Part shown: positions 24,550-28,178 of the stretch, one piece after another
Numbering within the stretch: the first letter of the stretch is position 1
How the letters are laid out: every line of letters starts with the position of its first letter
DNA from: DAISJD01 sp036821645
GTDB lineage: Bacteria; Pseudomonadota; Alphaproteobacteria; ATCC43930; CGMCC-115725
Reading direction: 5' to 3'
NCBI GenBank assembly: GCA_036821645.1
Contig: DAISJD010000031.1
Span: 1 to 28,178, forward strand
DNA length: 28,178 nucleotides
Notes under the pieces: generated by a model
Told to the model about the DNA's origin: nothing
Databases searched by the model: none
Seen by the model: the letters and a program-made list of their open reading frames with translations, nothing else
Made by a program: the position numbers and the translations under genes

Positions 24550-25107
24550 TTACTTGGCTGGCGGCGGCGTCGGTCCATGGGCCGGTTCGCCGTGCATTCC
24601 GTGATGCCCGCCATGGCTCAGAAGATGATCGGCCGTTTCCTTTTGCGCCGGTGTCAGTTGCGCATAAAAAGTTTCGATCGCCGGGCGCACGGTTTGCAAG
24701 GCTTTCAACCGGGCTTCACCCATTTTTTCCATAAAAGCCAGATGATCCGGCAGGGTTTTCGCAGGTGTCCCTTCTTTCATAGCCTGACACAGGGTATCGA
24801 GCGGCTGCTCGGCCGCCTTAATTTGCTCGGTCAGTTTTGCAAAGGCCGGTTTTTGCGCCTCCGTCAGTCCAAGCTTGACCTCGGCAAAAGCCAAGAGCCC
24901 GGCGCGATGGGCGGGCATATCCCGGCAAAAGCCCATCGGCCCGCCATGGGGCCCCCCGTGCGGCCCGCCATGAGGACCATCGGCAAGGGCTGTTCCGGCT
25001 GCAACCGTCACAACCACGAGACCAGCGCCGAGGATCAGGGCCGCAAGGGTTTTTTGTCTGACGGACAAGGACTTAAAGGCTGCAATCACGATTGACGTTC
25101 CTTTCAT
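24550..25107 (-). CDS. Spy/CpxP (LTxxQ) family periplasmic protein, His-rich
   Basis: This 185-residue protein has a signal peptide (hydrophobic stretch about 20-40, likely cleavage after ALA at 42). The mature N-terminus has three GPHG repeats (45-56). Two LTxxQ motifs, LTEAQ (81-85) and LTPAQ (151-155), mark the Spy/CpxP/ZraP family of small helical periplasmic chaperones or stress sensors. The C-terminus is again His/Gly-rich (HGGHHGMHGEPAH, 165-177), suggesting Zn, Cu or Ni binding as in ZraP. Cys61 and Cys107 are present. The ATG at 25107 lacks an SD; GTG at 25089 has AAAGGA 9 nt upstream and may be the true start. It is divergent from a two-component operon, as cpxP is from cpxRA. Confidence 0.85.
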   Translation of the reverse strand: MKGTSIVIAAFKSLSVRQKTLAALILGAGLVVVTVAAGTALADGPHGGPHGGPHGGPMGFCRDMPAHRAGLLAFAEVKLGLTEAQKPAFAKLTEQIKAAEQPLDTLCQAMKEGTPAKTLPDHLAFMEKMGEARLKALQTVRPAIETFYAQLTPAQKETADHLLSHGGHHGMHGEPAHGPTPPPAK

Positions 25108-25191
25108 CTCAAAACCGATCGATCATCGGTATGACCAGACGATAGCGCCGCTTTGTATCCCAATCATGTTCTATGACGCCCTCATTGGTAT

Positions 25192-25247
25192 CAAGAAATT
25201 ACAACCAAGCCACCCGTGATTTCTTGTTACAAATTAGGAGATTTCTT
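25192..25247. promoter_or_regulatory. Repeated GATTTCTT operator-like motifs
   Basis: CAAGAAAT (25192-25199) is inverted relative to ATTTCTTG (25219-25226). GATTTCTT occurs at 25218-25225 and again at 25240-25247, a spacing of 22 nt, about two helical turns. TTACAA also recurs twice. All lie in the 208-bp gap between the divergent Spy-like gene and the regulator, a likely binding region for the regulator itself. Confidence 0.5.
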
Positions 25248-25315
25248 CAAAGGAAAAGCTTGATAGACCTATCCGAGCTGGCCCCTGCCCCATATTGTCC
25301 GTCCTTTGGATACCC

Positions 25316-26056
25316 ATGATGGAACGTACTCCGCATATTTTGGTTGTCGATGACGACCGGGAAATCTGCTCGCTCTTGTCGCAGTTCCTCACCCGTCACG
25401 GCTTACGCGTTTCAACCGCCCGCGACGGCGAGGATCTCCTGCGCCAGATGGCCGTCGGCCGGATCGATCTCGTAATCCTCGACCTCATGTTGCCGGGCGA
25501 GGATGGTTTGACGCTGTGTCGCAAGATCAGACGCGAACGCGATATACCGGTCATCATGCTGACCGCGATGGGCGAAGATGTGGATCGGATCATCGGCCTT
25601 GAAATGGGGGCCGACGATTATGTCGCAAAACCGTTCAACCCCCGCGAACTCTTGGCCCGGATCAAGGCGGTGCTTCGCCGGTCGACCGCCCTGCCGCCAT
25701 CGCCAAGCGCCCCCCTTGATGACGGTCATCACGCGCTCTGCTTCGATGGTTGGCGGCTTGATCTCGCCAAACGCGTTCTGTTTGATCCGACCGGCGCAGA
25801 TGTCGGCCTGTCCAGCGGTGAGTTCGACATGATGCAGGCCTTTGCCGAACATCCTCAACGGGTTTTGACCCGCGACCAATTACTCGATCTGGCACGCGGG
25901 CGCAGTGCGACCCTGTTCGATCGCAGCGTCGATATTCAGGTGATGCGCCTACGCCGCAAGATCGAAGCCGATCCGAAGGACCCCACCCTCATCAAAACCG
26001 TTCGGGCGGGCGGCTATCTGTTCACACCGAAAGTCGTGCAGGATGGCGGGCGATGA
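25316..26056 (+). CDS. OmpR/PhoB-type response regulator
   Basis: This 246-residue protein has a receiver domain with acidic pocket VVDDDRE (D12-D14), phospho-acceptor Asp56 in LILDLMLPGEDG, the Thr of MLTAMGE and the invariant Lys105 in VAKPF. A C-terminal winged helix follows (LSSGEFDMMQAF, then VDIQVMRLRRKIE and IKTVRAGGYLF), which binds direct repeats upstream of target genes. Two adjacent ATGs (25316, 25319) are possible, with GGA upstream; a TTG at 25295 lacks support. The stop overlaps the kinase start (ATGA). It is probably autoregulated through the repeats just upstream, and it probably controls the divergent Spy-like gene. Confidence 0.95.
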   Translation: MMERTPHILVVDDDREICSLLSQFLTRHGLRVSTARDGEDLLRQMAVGRIDLVILDLMLPGEDGLTLCRKIRRERDIPVIMLTAMGEDVDRIIGLEMGADDYVAKPFNPRELLARIKAVLRRSTALPPSPSAPLDDGHHALCFDGWRLDLAKRVLFDPTGADVGLSSGEFDMMQAFAEHPQRVLTRDQLLDLARGRSATLFDRSVDIQVMRLRRKIEADPKDPTLIKTVRAGGYLFTPKVVQDGGR

Positions 26057-27402
26057 ACGGGGCCACCGGCAAACCCCGCCCTTGGTCCCTCTGGCGCTTG
26101 TCCGACACCTTGTTCTTGCGCGTGACGTTGTTATTGCTGGGAAATTTAATCCTCGTTCAAATCGTAACCTATAGCGTCTTTCGTTTTGAAATCGACCGCC
26201 CCGTGATCAGCGATCGGGACATCCCGGAACGCATTACCAGCGCCATCCTAGCCCTGGACGCCGCCCCACCAGAAACACGCGCCGTGATCGCGGCCGCCCT
26301 CGGCACTCAAAAGCTCCAGATCGAGTGTCCATCCCCCGCCACCCCTTTGGGGCAAGCGCGGGCCGATCGCGGCAATCTTCTGGTCAGGGTCGCCTTTCGC
26401 CTGCCGGCACCCTGGGCAAATCGTCTTGCGCAATCGGGCGGTCCCGATGCCGACATCGAAGAAGGGGAACCCAGTGCCGTCACACTCTTTGCCCATTTAT
26501 CCGATGGCACAATCGCAGCCTTTCATGTCGATTTTCAATTGACCGCACGCCACAATCTGCGCGCATTGATCGCTATCCTCCTGGTTCTCGTCACCATCAG
26601 TCTCGTCTCGTTGTTTTTCGTGCGCCGCTTGACGCAAAAACTAAACGCCTTCGCCCAGGCAGCAGAATCCCTCGGTCGATCGGTGCATGCCCCGGTCTTG
26701 CCCGAAACGGGTCCCAGTGAGTTGCGTCGGGCAACCCATGCCTTCAACGTGATGCAAGCGCGCCTCAGCCGGTTCATAACGGATCGCACGCAAATGCTCG
26801 CCGCCATCAGCCACGATCTGCGCACGCCGCTCACCCGAATGCGATTGCGGGCCGAATTCGTCGATGACGACACGCAACGCGACAAGATGCTCGGCGATCT
26901 TGCCGAAATGGAATCCATGATCAGTGCGACATTGGCCTTTGCGCGCGACGATGCCCTGCGCGAAAACCGCACCCCCATCGATCTCTCGACATTGTTGAAG
27001 GATCTGGCCGAAACCGGGGCCGAAACCGGGCAGGCCGTCACATATCATCCCCACGACCCGGCCCCGATCCTGGCCAGTCCCCTTGCCATCCGGCGCGCTG
27101 TCGGCAATCTGGTCGATAATGCCTGCAAATATGGCGGGTCAGCCGATATCCGGCTCGTCGGGCCCGAGGACGGTTATTACCATATTCTCATCCGCGATCA
27201 GGGGCCGGGCATTCCCGAGGCCGCCCTCGAACAAGTCTTCCAGCCCTTTTTTCGTCTCGAAACCTCGCGCAACCGCGATACGGGCGGGGTCGGTCTCGGT
27301 CTGTCGGTGACCCGCACGATCGTGCGCAGTCATGGCGGCGATGTCACCCTCACCAACCATCCCGAGGGGGGATTGAGCGCCGATATCGCACTGCCCGCCT
27401 AA
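26053..27402 (+). CDS. EnvZ-type membrane sensor histidine kinase
   Basis: This 449-residue inner-membrane kinase has TM1 at about 20-42, a periplasmic sensor of roughly 125 residues, TM2 at about 170-192, HAMP, a dimerisation/phospho-acceptor helix AAISHDLRTPLTRMR (His254) and a catalytic domain with N-box VDNACKYGG (Asn356), DQGPGIP, FFRLETSR and GVGLGLSV. The SHDLRTPLTR H-box is typical of EnvZ/OmpB-like kinases. It overlaps the regulator gene by 4 bp, so they are translationally coupled and form a pair. The stimulus is not readable; the divergent CpxP/Spy-like gene suggests envelope or metal stress. Confidence 0.95.
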   Translation: MNGATGKPRPWSLWRLSDTLFLRVTLLLLGNLILVQIVTYSVFRFEIDRPVISDRDIPERITSAILALDAAPPETRAVIAAALGTQKLQIECPSPATPLGQARADRGNLLVRVAFRLPAPWANRLAQSGGPDADIEEGEPSAVTLFAHLSDGTIAAFHVDFQLTARHNLRALIAILLVLVTISLVSLFFVRRLTQKLNAFAQAAESLGRSVHAPVLPETGPSELRRATHAFNVMQARLSRFITDRTQMLAAISHDLRTPLTRMRLRAEFVDDDTQRDKMLGDLAEMESMISATLAFARDDALRENRTPIDLSTLLKDLAETGAETGQAVTYHPHDPAPILASPLAIRRAVGNLVDNACKYGGSADIRLVGPEDGYYHILIRDQGPGIPEAALEQVFQPFFRLETSRNRDTGGVGLGLSVTRTIVRSHGGDVTLTNHPEGGLSADIALPA

Positions 27403-27440
27403 GACGACAGCGGATAAGGCACCCTTGTTCGGACACAGTC

Positions 27441-28148
27441 TTACCGATCGGGTGTGTCGGTTTCAGCATATCTGCGCGATGCCGGTAGGCGAAACCCCGT
27501 TGCCACGACATAGATTTCCGCAGAATCGGCCCGGCTTGCGGCTGGCTTGATATGGCGCACCGTAGTGAAGTCGCGTTTCAATTGCGCCAGGAGCTGTTGT
27601 TCCGTCCCGCCTTGAAAGACCTTCGCCAAAAACACCCCACCTTCGCACAGAACCTCACACGCAAAGGCATACGCCGTTTCCGCCAACGCCATCACCCGAA
27701 TATGGTCGGTCGCCCCATGACCGGTTGTGGGTGCCGCCATATCGGACATGACGACATCGGCGTCACCAGCCAAGGCCTGTTTCAAGAGCACCGGCGCCGA
27801 CGGATCGAGAAAATCAAGCGCCATGACGGTGGCCCCCGCGACCGGATCCATCGGCAGATAATCGATTCCGACCACCTTACCGCTCGGACCGACCCGCTGA
27901 ACCGCGACCTGACACCACCCGCCCGGCGCGGCACCGAGATCGACGATCCGTTTGCCTTTTCCCAGAAACTTCAGTTTTTCATCCAATTGAATGAGTTTGA
28001 ATGCCGCGCGCGAACGGTAACCCAGGCGTTGCGCCTCTGCAACGTAGGGATCGTTTAATTGCCGCTGCAACCATAGGGTCGAAGAGAGGCTGCGCATGCG
28101 GGCGGTTTTGACCCGCACTTCAAGATTGCGGCCGGACATCGGCCCCAT
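27441..28148 (-). CDS. rlmE: 23S rRNA (uridine-2'-O)-methyltransferase RlmE (FtsJ/RrmJ)
   Basis: This 235-residue SAM-dependent enzyme methylates the 2'-O of U2552 (E. coli numbering) in the 23S A-loop, a late 50S assembly step. The N-terminus SSTLWLQRQLNDPYV and YRSRAAFKL are family hallmarks. The SAM motif is VDLGAAPGGWCQVA. The K-D-K-E tetrad is visible in AAFKLIQ, MSDMAAP, FLAKVFQGG and SAEIYVVATGF. Start may be ATG 28148 or ATG 28139 (MSGRNLEVRV), the latter closer to family starts; both have poor SDs, so it may be coupled to a gene just outside the window. It is convergent with the EnvZ-type kinase gene, 38 bp away. Confidence 0.95.
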   Translation of the reverse strand: MGPMSGRNLEVRVKTARMRSLSSTLWLQRQLNDPYVAEAQRLGYRSRAAFKLIQLDEKLKFLGKGKRIVDLGAAPGGWCQVAVQRVGPSGKVVGIDYLPMDPVAGATVMALDFLDPSAPVLLKQALAGDADVVMSDMAAPTTGHGATDHIRVMALAETAYAFACEVLCEGGVFLAKVFQGGTEQQLLAQLKRDFTTVRHIKPAASRADSAEIYVVATGFRLPASRRYAETDTPDR

Positions 28149-28178
28149 CGGTTCAGGACCATCAGGAGACGCGCGGTG

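Noticed and set aside
1..28178. tRNA, rRNA, CRISPR array, insertion sequence or prophage
   Set aside because: No tRNA T-loop or clover-leaf pattern, no regularly spaced repeats, and no transposase, integrase or phage-like protein was seen.

Overview
The window looks like chromosomal DNA of a hopanoid-making alphaproteobacterium, probably near the Rhodospirillales/Acetobacteraceae; the genus cannot be fixed from sequence reading alone. The evidence is the hpnCDEFGH set, a class II (plant-type) DAHP synthase, the long tandem-type dCTP deaminase and an alphaproteobacterial-style RecA. Coding density is high. I see no tRNA, rRNA, CRISPR, insertion sequence or phage gene.

Region 1 (1-10810) is a hopanoid/isoprenoid island. 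A forward run, hpnC (3' end only) - hpnD - hpnE - shc (hpnF), makes squalene from farnesyl diphosphate and cyclises it. A strong intrinsic terminator follows shc, and hpnG comes 25 nt after it. hpnH is inverted and overlaps hpnG tail to tail by 51 bp. ispH (reverse) and dxs (forward, TTG start) are divergent; they encode the last and first MEP-pathway enzymes that supply the C5 precursors. dxs is followed by an hpnM-like periplasmic lipid-transport protein. HpnH and HpnG together attach and trim the adenosyl-derived side chain of extended hopanoids.

Region 2 (10811-17288) is mostly housekeeping. It holds recA (reverse, with its own terminator and an SOS-like box), a TSUP-family permease (forward), and then a reverse series: dcd, glutathione reductase and class II DAHP synthase.

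Region 3 (17289-24495) is the accessory part. A 324-residue unknown protein without Cys or Trp is followed by 633 bp of non-coding DNA, rich in inverted repeats and then very AT-rich. Next is a 1758-residue multi-domain sensor: Ser/Thr-kinase-like domain, STAND ATPase, helical repeats, GAF and histidine kinase. The histidine kinase looks intact, but the N-terminal kinase has lost its Lys, HRD Asp and DFG Asp, and the P-loop Lys of the ATPase is Arg. It therefore reads as a pseudokinase-led sensor with no adjacent receiver.

Region 4 (24496-28178) is a cpxP/cpxRA-like arrangement. A His-rich Spy/CpxP-family periplasmic protein is divergent from an OmpR-type regulator and an overlapping EnvZ-type kinase, with repeated motifs between them. 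The 23S rRNA methyltransferase gene rlmE (reverse) closes the window.
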